This document shows positions 30,957 through 40,420 of a stretch of 64,000 nt of DNA, in pieces (the first letter of the stretch is position 1; every line of letters begins with the position of its first letter). Source of the DNA: Serratia rubidaea (GTDB taxonomy: Bacteria > Pseudomonadota > Gammaproteobacteria > Enterobacterales > Enterobacteriaceae); NCBI GenBank assembly GCA_901472405.1, contig LR590463.1:992001-1056000 (forward strand), read 5' to 3'. The notes under the pieces are model-generated. The model had not been told where the DNA came from and made no database searches. It saw only the letters and a list, made by a program, of their open reading frames with translations. The position numbers were made by a program, and so were the translations under genes.

Positions 30957-32636
30957 TTATGCGCTGCGGCGCGGGTTGGTCAGGCCGAAGTTAAAGCTGT
31001 TGCAGCGGTTGCAGAACTCTTTCATTACCGGCGGCGTATCCATCATCGGCAGTTTGACCTCGATAAACGCCAGCGTTTCCTGACGTGAAGCGTGCTCCAG
31101 CGCCAGCTCCAGCTGCTGGCTGGTTTCCACCGCCGCGCAGAACGGCCGCGCCTGGGTATTAAGCACCGCCGGCAGTTTGGCGTAGTCCCACGGGCCGATA
31201 TCGTTGTAAGACGAATTTTCCCCCAAAATGTAGCGCTCAATGGTGTAGCCGTCGTTATTGATCAGGAAGATGATCGGCTTCTGCTCGTAGCGCAGCAGGG
31301 TGGAGACCTCCTGCGCGGTTAACTGGAAGGAGCCGTCGCCGATAAACAGCATATGGCGTCGCTGCGGCGCCGCCATCAGCGTGCCGAGCAGCGCCGGCAG
31401 GGTATAGCCGATGGAGCCCCAGATCGGTTGGTTAACCACTTTCACCCCGTCCGGCATGCGCATGCCGCCGACTGCGGCGCCCGAGGTGCCGTTTTCCACC
31501 ACCAGTACGTCGTCCTCACGAATAAAGCGGCTCATCCGCTGCCAGAAATAGGCCTGATCGAGTGGCGCGTCGCCGGGGGCCGCCAGCTGCGCGTGCGGAT
31601 TAGGCAGTACCGCCATCGGCGCGGCGTGCGGCCCCTCGTCGGCGTCCAGCAGCGCCTGCAGCAGATCGGCGGTCGCTACCGCCGGGTAGGCGGTGTTGTC
31701 GAATTTCAGCGAGTAGGGCTGGATATCAATCTGCGCTGCGGCCGGGATCTGATGGGAGAAATAGCCGGTGGTGGAATCCACCAGGCGTACGCCGAAGCTC
31801 AGCACGCAGTCGGATTTGGCCATCAGCTCAAACAGCTCCGGGCGCGACAGGTTGCCGCTGTAGCCGCCCATCCAGCCGGCGGTGGTTTCCGGAATGATGC
31901 ATTTGGCGGTCGGCATATTGGTCAGCGCAATGCCGAAGCGCTGCGCCACGGCGATGGTCAGCTGCTGCAGCTGATAGCGGTCGACCATTTGATCGACCAG
32001 CATCAGCGGGTATTTGGCGGCGCGCAGCCGCTGCAGCAGCGCCTTGGCGGCCAGCTGCAGGTTGTGGGCGTCGCTGGCGGGCTGCTGCGGCGGGGCAACC
32101 GGCTCGGCGATATCAATCTGCACCTCGCAGATATCCGACGGCAGCTGCAGATAGACCGGCTTTTTCTCCGTCCAGGCGGCGGCAATCACCCGCGGGATTT
32201 CCCGGGCGGCGTTTTCCGGCGTAATCAGCGCCTGGGCGACGGTGAACTGTTTAAAGCAGTTCATCACGTTGTCGAAGTTGCCGTCCGCCAGCGAATGGTG
32301 CAGCAGGGCGTGATCCTTCATCGCGTGCAGCGGCGGGGTGCCGGCCAGGCAGATCACCGGCGACGACTCGGCGTAGGCGCCGGCAATGCCGGACAGCGCG
32401 GCCAGATCGCCGACGCCGTAGGTGGTAATCAGCGCGCCGGCGCCGTTGAGACGAGCATAGCCGTCGGCGGCGTAAGAGGCGTTCAACTCGTTGCAGTTGC
32501 CGACAAACTGCACGCTATCGTCATGTTCAATCATTTCCAGCAGCGCCAGATTATAGTCGCCGGGCACGCCGTAGATATGCTCAATATTCAGGGCGCGAAG
32601 TTGTTGCAGGAGAAATTGTCCGATAGTGATTTTCAT
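30957..32636 (-). CDS. ipdC: Indolepyruvate/phenylpyruvate decarboxylase
   Basis: A 559-residue thiamine-diphosphate enzyme. It has the cofactor-activating Glu (GNCNELNASYAADGYAR), the His-His pair (HALLHHSLADG), and the TPP/Mg motif GDGSFQLTAQE with NNDGYTIE. It matches indolepyruvate decarboxylases of enterobacteria, which convert indolepyruvate or phenylpyruvate to the acetaldehydes. ATG 32636 (MKITIGQFLLQQL) is preferred because GGAG lies 7 bp upstream, although an ATG six codons earlier is open. Its product would feed FeaB, encoded 3 kb away, giving phenylacetate or indoleacetate. That link is inferred. Confidence 0.92.
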   Translation of the reverse strand: MKITIGQFLLQQLRALNIEHIYGVPGDYNLALLEMIEHDDSVQFVGNCNELNASYAADGYARLNGAGALITTYGVGDLAALSGIAGAYAESSPVICLAGTPPLHAMKDHALLHHSLADGNFDNVMNCFKQFTVAQALITPENAAREIPRVIAAAWTEKKPVYLQLPSDICEVQIDIAEPVAPPQQPASDAHNLQLAAKALLQRLRAAKYPLMLVDQMVDRYQLQQLTIAVAQRFGIALTNMPTAKCIIPETTAGWMGGYSGNLSRPELFELMAKSDCVLSFGVRLVDSTTGYFSHQIPAAAQIDIQPYSLKFDNTAYPAVATADLLQALLDADEGPHAAPMAVLPNPHAQLAAPGDAPLDQAYFWQRMSRFIREDDVLVVENGTSGAAVGGMRMPDGVKVVNQPIWGSIGYTLPALLGTLMAAPQRRHMLFIGDGSFQLTAQEVSTLLRYEQKPIIFLINNDGYTIERYILGENSSYNDIGPWDYAKLPAVLNTQARPFCAAVETSQQLELALEHASRQETLAFIEVKLPMMDTPPVMKEFCNRCNSFNFGLTNPRRSA

Positions 32637-33452
32637 CTCTAGCTCCGAATTCATTGTCTTTTTTGTTTCAGGTAGAAATCAGCAAGCGTGGTTGCTGGCG
32701 ATGTTGTAGTTGTCGGTATACAGAGGCCGCGAGGCATCAGTGGCGCTGCGTCCGTTGCTATAACAGTTATGTAAACGCCGGCGGCCTTCAAGATAAGCGG
32801 GGCTGATGCGCGGGGCGGGGAATGTATGGGAAGCTTTACGTATGCAACTATCTGAAAACGATAAATTGGCAGGCTGATAATCTGATGCGGGTATTTTTCA
32901 GCGGCCGGATTGTGAGGGGTAATCGCTGTTTATGCGGTCAGGCGGCGTGCCGTCAGGGTAAGGGCTGCGAGACCGGTACTTTTACCCGCCGCTATTGTTC
33001 TGCTGCGGCAGGCGCCGATGTGAGCGCACGGTGATTAATATCTGCATGACGGGAAACGGCCGTGAAGCGGCGATAAATCAATAGTTAACCGTGCTAATTA
33101 TTTTCCCTACACAATATGTCACAAATGTTTTACATATAATTAACTGTGCGCCGACGGGTAAAAATTGTGCGGCAGTTAACAATTGCGACAACAGGTCAGG
33201 CCGCCGCTGCCGCCTGCGATCACATTCTGATTTTTGAGCGGGGTAAATATTTTTTCACGCTGCTGCCGGGGGCGATTTTTACCGTCGGTTTGCCCGGTTT
33301 TACCGGGATAAAACCGAGGTTTGGCGAGCAGCGGCTAAACTTAACGAAAAGACAACGAACGGCGGTTTGCGGCGGGAAAGTGTTGCCTTGGCTTGATCTT
33401 GCAGGTGCAATCGGTAAGAATCCTCGGCCGTAATTTGTACAGGAGTTATTTT
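32637..33452. other. Long intergenic region between ipdC and pagP
   Basis: 816 bp holding the leftward promoter of ipdC and the rightward promoter of pagP. Short open frames here look random (arginine- and alanine-rich, no ribosome site). pagP is PhoP-controlled in other bacteria, but I could not find a convincing pair of PhoP half-sites. No clear RNA gene or insertion remnant is visible. Confidence 0.45.
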
Positions 33453-34043
33453 ATGTTGTTAAAACGGACATGCCTGGCCGGTTGTATAGCGTTGATATTT
33501 CCTGCACTGCCTTCTCTGGCTGAGGTTGGTTCAGAAAATAGCACCGTCGCGCCGGCGGAAAAACCGGGCCTGTGGCAGCGCTTTACGGATAATGTAGCGG
33601 AAACCTGGAACAACTCGCCGAACCATGACCTCTATATCCCGGCGATCACCTGGCACAACCGCTGGACGTACGACGATGAGCATATCGACAAGTACAACGA
33701 GCGGCCATGGGGCGCCGGCTACGGCATTTCGCGCTTCGACCAGGACGGCGACTGGCACGGCATCTATATTATGGCGTTTAAAGACTCCTTTAATAAATGG
33801 GAGCCGATCGGCGGCTACGCCTATGAGAAAATCTGGCGCCCGCTGGACGACAAGGATTTCCGCCTGGGGCTGGGCTTTACCGCCAGCGTGACCGCCCGCG
33901 ATAACTGGAACTATATCCCGATCCCTGCACCGCTGCCGCTGGCGTCCGTCGGCTATAAAAAACTGACGTTCCAGGCGACCTACATTCCCGGCACCTATAA
34001 TAACGGCAACGTATTCTTCGCCTGGCTGCGCTGGCAGTTTTAA
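33453..34043 (+). CDS. pagP: Lipid A palmitoyltransferase PagP
   Basis: A 196-residue outer-membrane beta-barrel enzyme that moves palmitate from phospholipid to lipid A, raising resistance to cationic peptides. It has a signal peptide (about residues 1-23) and the catalytic His in [13 protein letters not shown]. The Asp-Ser pair is in [17 protein letters not shown]. The C-terminal strand ends in Phe (AWLRWQF), as needed for barrel assembly. GGAG precedes ATG 33453. The frame is intact. Confidence 0.95.
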   Translation: MLLKRTCLAGCIALIFPALPSLAEVGSENSTVAPAEKPGLWQRFTDNVAETWNNSPNHDLYIPAITWHNRWTYDDEHIDKYNERPWGAGYGISRFDQDGDWHGIYIMAFKDSFNKWEPIGGYAYEKIWRPLDDKDFRLGLGFTASVTARDNWNYIPIPAPLPLASVGYKKLTFQATYIPGTYNNGNVFFAWLRWQF

Positions 34044-34178
34044 GCTGCCGCAGCTTGCTCATAATCCTAAAAATTTCTGCGCGAACAGTTAAAGGGAACT
34101 TGTCGACGCGCGCAGCGTCCGAATGTATGTTCCGGCGATATCGCCGCTTACCGAAGAGAAGACAGGAGTTTGAGCACT

Positions 34179-34661
34179 ATGAATAATAAGCATCGTGTAT
34201 TGTTGGCGCTGGCATTGGCCACCTCGTTAAGCGCTGGCGCGGCGCAGGCCGGTTTGATGGATTCCGTCAGCAACGCTGCCGGCGAGCTGAGCAAATCCGG
34301 TGGTGAAAGCGGCGGTACGTCGCTGTCGACCCTGACCGGTCTGCTGAACGGCGGCGACAAGGCGCTGAGTTCCGGCAGCATGACCAACGCGGCCGGTATT
34401 CTGCAGTACTGCGTGAAAAACAACGTCCTGTCGGAAAGCGGCGCGGCGGATGTGAAAGACAAACTGTTGGGTAAACTGGGCATCAGCAGCGACTCTGACG
34501 CCAAAAGCGCAGACTACCAGCAGGGGCTGGGCGGTCTGCTGCAAACCGGCGAAGGCAAGAGCCTGGACCTGAACAACCTCGGCACCTCGCAGATCACCGA
34601 GAAAGTGAAGCAGAAAGCCTGCGATCTGGTGCTGAAGCAGGGTAAATCCTTTATCTCCTAA
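34179..34661 (+). CDS. DUF2501 (YjjA-like) secreted protein
   Basis: A 160-residue protein with a signal peptide (MNNKHRVLLALALATSLSAG, cleavage after AQA) and a DUF2501 body: GILQYCVKNNVLSESGAADV and KQKACDLVLKQGKSF, with two conserved cysteines. E. coli YjjA is of this family; its function is unknown. ATG 34179 is chosen over an in-frame TTG nine bases upstream. It follows pagP by 135 bp. Confidence 0.85.
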   Translation: MNNKHRVLLALALATSLSAGAAQAGLMDSVSNAAGELSKSGGESGGTSLSTLTGLLNGGDKALSSGSMTNAAGILQYCVKNNVLSESGAADVKDKLLGKLGISSDSDAKSADYQQGLGGLLQTGEGKSLDLNNLGTSQITEKVKQKACDLVLKQGKSFIS

Positions 34662-34756
34662 GCCCCCGATGTTAACTGACGCTGCGGGGCGTGATGCGCC
34701 GCAGCGTCGTTGTTTTTACCCCTCGCGCTGTACGGCGCGGACCGGATCTTCGTGAA

Positions 34757-35020
34757 ATGATGAAAAAAACGTTGTTGCTTTCCCTGCTCGCAGGCGCAGC
34801 GCTGCTGCAAGGATGTCAGATGAAAACCAATGATGATGCGCCACCGCCGCCGCGGGCTATCGGCATGGCTAACCCGGCCGATGTCTACTGCGTGAAGATC
34901 GGCGGCAAGCTGAACCCCAAAGAGAACGAGCACGGCCAGTATGCCACCTGCACGTTGCCGAACGGCGAAGAGATTGAGAGCTGGCAGCTGTTCCGCCGCG
35001 ACCATCCGGTGAAAAAATAG
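34757..35020 (+). CDS. DUF333 family lipoprotein
   Basis: An 87-residue lipoprotein. MMKKTLLLSLLAGAALLQGC carries the lipobox, then the DUF333 block ANPADVYCVKIGGKLNPKE with TCTLPNGEEIESWQLFRRDH. Members are often labelled hemolysin-like without good evidence; a periplasmic role of unknown nature is all that can be said. Either of two adjacent ATGs (34757, 34760) may be used. It reads toward the convergent gene at 35034, 13 bp away. Confidence 0.82.
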   Translation: MMKKTLLLSLLAGAALLQGCQMKTNDDAPPPPRAIGMANPADVYCVKIGGKLNPKENEHGQYATCTLPNGEEIESWQLFRRDHPVKK

Positions 35021-35033
35021 CGTTCCGGCGCGG

Positions 35034-35645
35034 TCAGAATTGCCCGGCGTCGATGGCCTGAAACTGCACCTTGCCGTGGCTGTGCAGGCTGATGGGCAGC
35101 CGCCAGTTGTGATCGCTGGCCAGCGCAAAGGGCTGTGAGCGGTAGCTGCAGCCGCTTTGGATATTTTTTACTTTCATCACATAGCGTTCCGCCGCACTGG
35201 TCTGGATGCTGAAGCTGGCGGCGGCGGGAATAAACAGGTCGGCGACGTACTGTGGGTTTTCCGCACTGCTCAACTTTACCCGTACGGCAAAGGCGTTATG
35301 CTGGTTATCCAGCGTGATGCGCTGCGTCCGGCCGCGCTCCTGCGCGTCGGGCTGGCGTAAATAGCCGGCGGAATCCGGCCAGGGGCTGCCCTGATTGTCG
35401 TGCAGCGGCCCGCCGCACTGTCCGCGCGCCTCGCGCGGCGACACGTCGCGCTGAATATCATAGTGGGGCTGCGCTGCCGGAGAGAGCGGCTCGGCCTGCG
35501 GATCGGTGCGCAGATAGCGTTTCACGGCGATCGCGCCGAGCGCCACCAGCATAAAAAAGATAAAGGTCGTCAGTCGGCGGCTGAATACCATGCCAAACAG
35601 CCTGCCGGGTAATTGAAACAGCCACCTTGCGATTCTCAGTATCAT
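35034..35645 (-). CDS. Membrane-anchored protein of unknown function
   Basis: A 203-residue protein with one N-terminal membrane helix (about residues 25-42, TTFIFFMLVALGAIAV), so the rest probably faces the periplasm. The second half looks beta-rich (NAFAVRVKLSSAENPQYVAD, ERYVMKVKNIQSGCSYR), and two cysteines may pair. I do not recognise the family. It is convergent with the DUF333 lipoprotein gene and stands alone. Confidence 0.65.
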   Translation of the reverse strand: MILRIARWLFQLPGRLFGMVFSRRLTTFIFFMLVALGAIAVKRYLRTDPQAEPLSPAAQPHYDIQRDVSPREARGQCGGPLHDNQGSPWPDSAGYLRQPDAQERGRTQRITLDNQHNAFAVRVKLSSAENPQYVADLFIPAAASFSIQTSAAERYVMKVKNIQSGCSYRSQPFALASDHNWRLPISLHSHGKVQFQAIDAGQF

Positions 35646-35723
35646 AGTTTTCCTTTAGCGCCCAAACCGTTACGTCTGCGGTAACGTTGTTATTGCACAG
35701 TATAGCCAACATCGCGGCGGAGA

Positions 35724-36632
35724 TTACTCTTCTTCCAGCGCGGCGAACTGCTGGCCGAGATAATCCAGCAGCAGCCGCACCGCCGGCAGCAGGCCGCGGC
35801 GCGACGGGTAGACCGCATGCACGATGCCGCCTTCGGGGTGCCAGTCGGGCAGCAGTGGGGTTAAATCACCGCGCAGCATTTCATCGTGCATCATCATGCG
35901 GGGCAGCTGCACGATGCCGGCGCCGGCGATCGCCGCCTTACGCAGCATCAGCATATCGTCGCTGACCAGCCGCGGATGGTGCTCCCAGCGGAAAGTGGCG
36001 TCCGCAGGGCCGTACAGCGTCCACTGGTGCTGCGCGCGCGCCGGGCCGAGGTCGAGCGTGGGATAGCGCGGCAGGTCTTCCGGCCGGCGCACTTCGCCCA
36101 GCGTGCGTATCAGCGCCGGACTGGCGGCGATGCACCAGCGACGCGTCGCCAGCACTTTCAGCACCAGATCGCTGTCCTCCAGCGGCGGCGGCCGTACTCG
36201 CAGCGCCAGATCCAACCCTTCGCCCACCACGTCGACCCGGCGGTTGGTGGCTTCCAGATGCAGCGTGACCTGCGGATAGTCCGCCATAAAGGCGGCCAGC
36301 ATATCGCCGACGCGGGTGTGCAGAATCGCCACCGGGCAGCTCATGCGCACCGTGCCGCAGGGTTCGGCGCGGGTCTGGTCGATCGCCTGCTGCGCCGCTT
36401 CGGCCTCCACCAGCATCGCCTTGCAGTGGCGGTAATAGCTCTGGCCGACCTCGGTGACGGAGAAACGGCGCGTCGAGCGCTGCAGCAGCCGTACGCCAAG
36501 GCGCTCTTCCAGCAGCGCCACCCGGCGGCTGAGCTTGGATTTGGGAATGCCGAGCGCCCGGCCGGCCGGCGCAAACCCTTTGTGGTCCACCACGCTGGCA
36601 AAAAAGAACAGATCGTTTAAATCAACCAACAC
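35724..36632 (-). CDS. LysR-family transcriptional regulator
   Basis: A 302-residue LysR regulator. The N-terminal winged HTH reads MLVDLNDLFFFASVVDHKGF, ALGIPKSKLSRRVALLEERL and RSTRRFSVTEVGQSYYRH. The effector-binding half (GTVRMSCPVAILHTRVGDML and on) is of the PA0477/DsdC-like small-molecule type. It is divergent from the pirin gene, with a 124 bp gap, the classic arrangement for a LysR regulator and its target. The inducer is unknown. Confidence 0.9.
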   Translation of the reverse strand: MLVDLNDLFFFASVVDHKGFAPAGRALGIPKSKLSRRVALLEERLGVRLLQRSTRRFSVTEVGQSYYRHCKAMLVEAEAAQQAIDQTRAEPCGTVRMSCPVAILHTRVGDMLAAFMADYPQVTLHLEATNRRVDVVGEGLDLALRVRPPPLEDSDLVLKVLATRRWCIAASPALIRTLGEVRRPEDLPRYPTLDLGPARAQHQWTLYGPADATFRWEHHPRLVSDDMLMLRKAAIAGAGIVQLPRMMMHDEMLRGDLTPLLPDWHPEGGIVHAVYPSRRGLLPAVRLLLDYLGQQFAALEEE

Positions 36633-36756
36633 CGTCGCTCCATTGTTCCACTGGTAGAACGCTGAGTGTATATCTTGCCGACTACCTGAGCAATTCGGGC
36701 TGAATTACACTGTCGTCATCAAGTAGGGCCGTGAGGTCCGCAACGGGAGAAATGTG

Positions 36757-37638
36757 ATGAAAAAGATCCTTGGCGTGTATGACAGCCCGCAGGCGCACTG
36801 GGTCGGCAACGGTTTTCTGGTCAATTCCCTGTTCTCGTATAACGAGCTGGGAAGCGAAATGAGCCCGTTCCTGCTGCTGGATCATGCGGCGCCGACCAAG
36901 TTTCGTGAAACCACCGGGCGGCGCGGCGTTGGCCAGCATCCGCACCGCGGGTTCGAAACCGTGACCATCGTCTATCAGGGCGAAGTGGAACACCGCGACT
37001 CTACCGGCGGCGGCGGGGTGATTGGCCCCGGCGATGTGCAGTGGATGACGGCGGCCTCCGGCATTTTGCATGAAGAGTTCCACTCCACGGCGTTTTCCCG
37101 CCGCGGCGGCACCGTTGAAATGGTGCAGCTGTGGGTGAACCTGCCGGCCAAAGACAAAATGGCGGCGCCGGGTTATCAGACGCTGCTGAACCAGGCCATT
37201 CCGCAGGTTCCGCTGGCGGACGGCGCCGGTCAGGTGCGGGTGATCGCCGGTCATTTTGCCGGCCACGACGGCCCGGCGCGCACCTTCAGCCCGCTGAACG
37301 TCTGGGATATGACGTTGAACGCCGGCCACCGCACGCAGCTGACGGTGCCGGAAGGCCATACGCTGGCGCTGGTGATCCTGCACGGCGCGGTGCTGGTCAA
37401 CGATGAGCAGATCGTTCGTGAAACCCAGATGGTGCGGCTGGATCGCGCCGGCGACAGTTTCACCATTGAGGCGAACAACGACGTGAGTCTGCTGCTGCTC
37501 AGCGGGGAGCCGATTGATGAACCGATCGTCGGTTACGGCCCGTTTGTAATGAACAGCGAAGCGGAGATCCAGCAGGCGTTTCATGACTTCAACAGCGGCG
37601 AGTTTGGCGTTATGCCGCCGGTGGAAACACAGCCGTAA
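36757..37638 (+). CDS. Pirin family protein
   Basis: A 293-residue bicupin. The N-terminal pirin domain has the metal-binding histidines in GQHPHRGFETVTIVYQGEVE and GILHEEFHS, and the second cupin follows (PIVGYGPFVMNSEAEIQQAF near the end). Bacterial pirins act as quercetinases or modulate pyruvate metabolism; a Serratia marcescens pirin was reported to bind pyruvate dehydrogenase E1. ATG 36757, behind GGGAGAA, is favoured over an adjacent GTG. Likely controlled by the divergent LysR gene. Confidence 0.92.
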   Translation: MKKILGVYDSPQAHWVGNGFLVNSLFSYNELGSEMSPFLLLDHAAPTKFRETTGRRGVGQHPHRGFETVTIVYQGEVEHRDSTGGGGVIGPGDVQWMTAASGILHEEFHSTAFSRRGGTVEMVQLWVNLPAKDKMAAPGYQTLLNQAIPQVPLADGAGQVRVIAGHFAGHDGPARTFSPLNVWDMTLNAGHRTQLTVPEGHTLALVILHGAVLVNDEQIVRETQMVRLDRAGDSFTIEANNDVSLLLLSGEPIDEPIVGYGPFVMNSEAEIQQAFHDFNSGEFGVMPPVETQP

Positions 37639-37841
37639 CGTTGAAATAACCGCTTATTTCGCCCTCTTGCCGGTCAGCGTATGCTGACCGGTTTTTTATT
37701 GGCGCGATAGACATTTTGCTTACATAATTCTGCGGGATGTAAGTGAATCGCAACGCGGTGAAAAGGTAGCGAAAAGCCGCTTTCTCGGCGTATCGGCGTG
37801 GAGTAGGTTGGGGACGTTCCCGTTCAAAAAGGAGTGGTAGA

Positions 37842-38159
37842 GTGAAAATGCAATTAAGGATCCTGGCGCTGGCCGCCGCGGTATTGTTCAGCAGCGGCGC
37901 GATATCGGCACCGCCTGCCAAGGAGGCGCCTGCGCCGCAGATAGCGGGGAAAGGGCACCCGCCTTTCCCGGGGCCGCATCCGATGCCTGGCTTCTGCCAC
38001 GGCGGTGAGCTGTTTTGCGCCTCGTCGCTGAGCGATAACCCGACGGAAACCATCAATAAGCTGACCTCGGTGATTCCGGCGGGCAAAGCCAAACGCTACG
38101 AAGTGCGCGTGTCGGTGGTGGAACTGCCGGATCACCCGCCGGCGCCGCCTGCCCCTTAA
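37842..38159 (+). CDS. Small secreted proline-rich protein, unknown
   Basis: A 105-residue protein with a signal peptide (LRILALAAAVLFSSGAISA), a proline-rich middle (KGHPPFPGPHPMPGFCHGGE) with one cysteine pair (FCHGGELFC), and a proline-rich end. GTG 37842, seven bases after AAGGAG, is the likely start; ATG 37848 is possible. I recognise no family. It stands alone after pirin. Confidence 0.65.
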   Translation: MKMQLRILALAAAVLFSSGAISAPPAKEAPAPQIAGKGHPPFPGPHPMPGFCHGGELFCASSLSDNPTETINKLTSVIPAGKAKRYEVRVSVVELPDHPPAPPAP

Positions 38160-38297
38160 CACGACCAAGCCGGCCGGAATAGCCCGGTCGGCCTACCTTC
38201 AGACTGCTCTCGTTTACGCTTCTTTACGTAGAATCTGCTTGAAATTACAGCAGTTGATCCCCATATAATGATGATTCGACGATAAAAGGAGAGGCAT

Positions 38298-38555
38298 ATG
38301 GGAATCAGTGAAGAAGAGTATATTCGTCGCCAAAGTCAGGAGAAACACGCCATCGGTAATGTGGCGAAGTGGGTAGCGATTGTTTCGGCGGTATATTTTG
38401 TTTTAATGGTCTTTTACGGCCATCCGACCGGCGTACTGGCCATGTCCGGCGCCATGTTTTTGGTCTCCACCACCATTTGGCTGAAAAAGCGCCAGAAGGT
38501 TAAGTCCTACCGTCGCGCGCTGGCGCGTATTGAAACGGACGAAGTTCCGCAGTAA
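38298..38555 (+). CDS. Small inner-membrane protein, unknown
   Basis: An 85-residue protein with two predicted membrane helices (about residues 22-40 and 46-62) and a basic C-terminal tail (KKRQKVKSYRRALAR). AAAGGAGA precedes ATG 38298. No functional family is recognised; both ends are probably cytoplasmic. Confidence 0.75.
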   Translation: MGISEEEYIRRQSQEKHAIGNVAKWVAIVSAVYFVLMVFYGHPTGVLAMSGAMFLVSTTIWLKKRQKVKSYRRALARIETDEVPQ

Positions 38556-38635
38556 TCCTCACTCCTATCGCGCCGGCGGGCTGCTATCCGCCCCGGCGTG
38601 CTGCGCATCTGACCGCCCCCTGTACGCCAGGCAAT

Positions 38636-38667
38636 AAAAATGCCAGACAGACGGCGCTGGCTGGCAT
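38636..38667 (-). terminator. Terminator of the DUF2076 gene
   Basis: On the minus strand, ATGCCAG...CTGGCAT forms a stem followed by TTTTT (AAAAA at 38636-38640 on the plus strand). It lies 19 bp after the stop of the leftward gene. Confidence 0.75.
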
Positions 38668-38685
38668 CACGGGCGGCGTTAATCG

Positions 38686-39429
38686 TTAAAGAAATGAATC
38701 ATCATCATCGCTGAAGCCGTCATCGTCGGCGAAGTCATCGCTCTGATAATCGGCATTCTGCCAGCCGCTGTCCTGTGACAGGAAGCTGCCGTCACCGTTG
38801 TTAAAGGTGTCGAGGTTATTGGACGCATCAAACTCACGCATCGCACTGTCATCCTGCAGCGCGGCGTTCTGCGCATCGTCGGCGGGCGTTTCATTAATGA
38901 TGTTCACAATCTCTTCCGGCTGGGTATGGCGGAACATGCCGGTCAGCATATCTGCCAGCATCACGCCGCCGGCCACCCCTGCGGCGGTCTGCAGCGCGCC
39001 ACCGAGGAAACTGCCGGCGCGCGACGGCGCAGCCTGTTGCGGCTGCTGCTGTGGGGCATAGCCGCCCTGCGGCTGATTATTCCACGCGGCGTTGTTCTGC
39101 TGGCGCGCCTGAGCCTGCGCCTGCGGGCTGGGAGCGCTGCGGCCGCCGAACAGGCCGGCGAGAAAACCGCCGCTGCTCTGCTGGCCGGCGCCATTTTGCT
39201 GCAGCTGGGCGATTTGGCCTTCCAGCTCTTTGACCCGCTGGTCCAGCTGTTTCAGCGCCGCTTCCTGAATAATGATCGCCTGCGCCATATAGTAAGGCGC
39301 GGCGGGCTGCTCGCTCAGGTGCTGCTTGATTTGCTGTTCTGCCCGAGCATCCCGTTGTCCCGTCTTGGTTTCGGCCTCTTTCAGGCGGCCGAACAGACTG
39401 TCGATAAGGCGTTGTTCTTCTGATTGCAT
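38686..39429 (-). CDS. DUF2076 family protein
   Basis: A 247-residue protein starting MQSEEQRLIDSLFGRLKEAE with GGAG upstream. An N-terminal helical coiled-coil region (about residues 1-85) leads to a Gln/Ala-rich linker, then a Gly/Ala-rich hydrophobic segment (FLGGALQTAAGVAGGVMLAD) and a strongly acidic C-terminus (DDFADDDGFSDDDDSFL). This is the DUF2076 layout; members are described only as putative periplasmic ligand-binding or membrane-associated proteins. A 60-codon upstream extension of the frame looks non-coding. Confidence 0.82.
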   Translation of the reverse strand: MQSEEQRLIDSLFGRLKEAETKTGQRDARAEQQIKQHLSEQPAAPYYMAQAIIIQEAALKQLDQRVKELEGQIAQLQQNGAGQQSSGGFLAGLFGGRSAPSPQAQAQARQQNNAAWNNQPQGGYAPQQQPQQAAPSRAGSFLGGALQTAAGVAGGVMLADMLTGMFRHTQPEEIVNIINETPADDAQNAALQDDSAMREFDASNNLDTFNNGDGSFLSQDSGWQNADYQSDDFADDDGFSDDDDSFL

Positions 39430-39533
39430 CGGATGACTCCAGGAAAAATAGAGGTTAATCGTTGTCACGTTAGCCGCTTTAGCGGCGGCAATAAATAGCA
39501 CGTCGGTAAAGCTGGCTGCAAATTTGTTACCAA

Positions 39534-40319
39534 TTACGGCTGCGGCATCAGCATCACCAGCTTCAGCGCGCCGTTTTCCGCCGGGTGCAGGGTCAGCTGC
39601 CGGTAGCACACCAGGCCCCGATCCGCATGGTGGAAACTGCGCTCCCCGCCGGCGCGCGCCATCACGTCATGCTGTTGCCACCAATGGTTGAAATCCTCGC
39701 TGTGGTGCGTCATCTGGCGCACAAAAGCACGCATCGTCTCGCTGCTCTGGTGATGGCTGGTTTCCGCCCGGAATTCCGCCACCACGCGGCGGGCGCGATC
39801 CGGCCAGTCATCAACCAGGGTTTTCGCCAGCGGATGGAAGAACATAAAGTGCAGCAGATTCGGCTGGCTTTCCTGGCCCAGCCAGCCGGCAAACAGCGCC
39901 TGCGCTTCGGCGTTCCAGGCCAGCACATTCCAGGTTATGTCCAGCAGATAGCAGGGAACCGTTACCGCGTTTACGCTGTGCAACAGCAGCTGGTTGACGC
40001 CGTCCTGCTGCGGCGTCTGCTGCGGGTCGGCCACGCGCGCCAGGGTAAACAGGTAGTGGCGCTCCGCATGGCCCAGACGCAGCGCCTTGGCGATGCGCGC
40101 CAGCGTATGCGGGGAAATCGACACTTCGCGCCCCTGCTCAATCCAGGTATACCAGGTGGCGCTGATGCCGCTGATTTGCGCCAGCTCTTCCCGCCGCAGG
40201 CCGCTGGTGCGGCGGCGCGGTGAACTGGGCAGGCCGATCATCTCCGGCGTGATGCGTTCCCGGTGGGCGCGCAGGAATGCGCCTAAGGCCTTCGGGCCTG
40301 ACAAGGCTTCTGATGTCAT
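39534..40319 (-). CDS. HTH transcriptional regulator with MmyB-like domain
   Basis: A 261-residue protein. The XRE-type HTH is at about residues 36-85 (LRREELAQISGISATWYTWI, ISPHTLARIAKALRLG). It is followed by the MmyB-like ligand-binding domain (YLLDITWNVLAWNAEAQALF, FRAETSHHQSSETMRAFVRQ). This architecture is frequent in small-molecule-responsive repressors next to the gene they control. Here the divergent neighbour, 101 bp away, is a methyltransferase gene. The GGTAC and GTACC half-sites at 40325 and 40363 may be part of an operator (inferred). Confidence 0.87.
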   Translation of the reverse strand: MTSEALSGPKALGAFLRAHRERITPEMIGLPSSPRRRTSGLRREELAQISGISATWYTWIEQGREVSISPHTLARIAKALRLGHAERHYLFTLARVADPQQTPQQDGVNQLLLHSVNAVTVPCYLLDITWNVLAWNAEAQALFAGWLGQESQPNLLHFMFFHPLAKTLVDDWPDRARRVVAEFRAETSHHQSSETMRAFVRQMTHHSEDFNHWWQQHDVMARAGGERSFHHADRGLVCYRQLTLHPAENGALKLVMLMPQP

Positions 40320-40420
40320 AGCATGGTACCTTCTTATACCAGGATAAATGCTTATATTGTACCCGTATAGTAAGCAGATTATAGTCGCTGACAGTGATTC
40401 ACAACCCGTCAGGAGCCGTT

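Noticed and set aside
32822..33433. Short open frames between ipdC and pagP
   Set aside because: Arg/Ala-rich products, no ribosome sites and no known motifs; probably chance.
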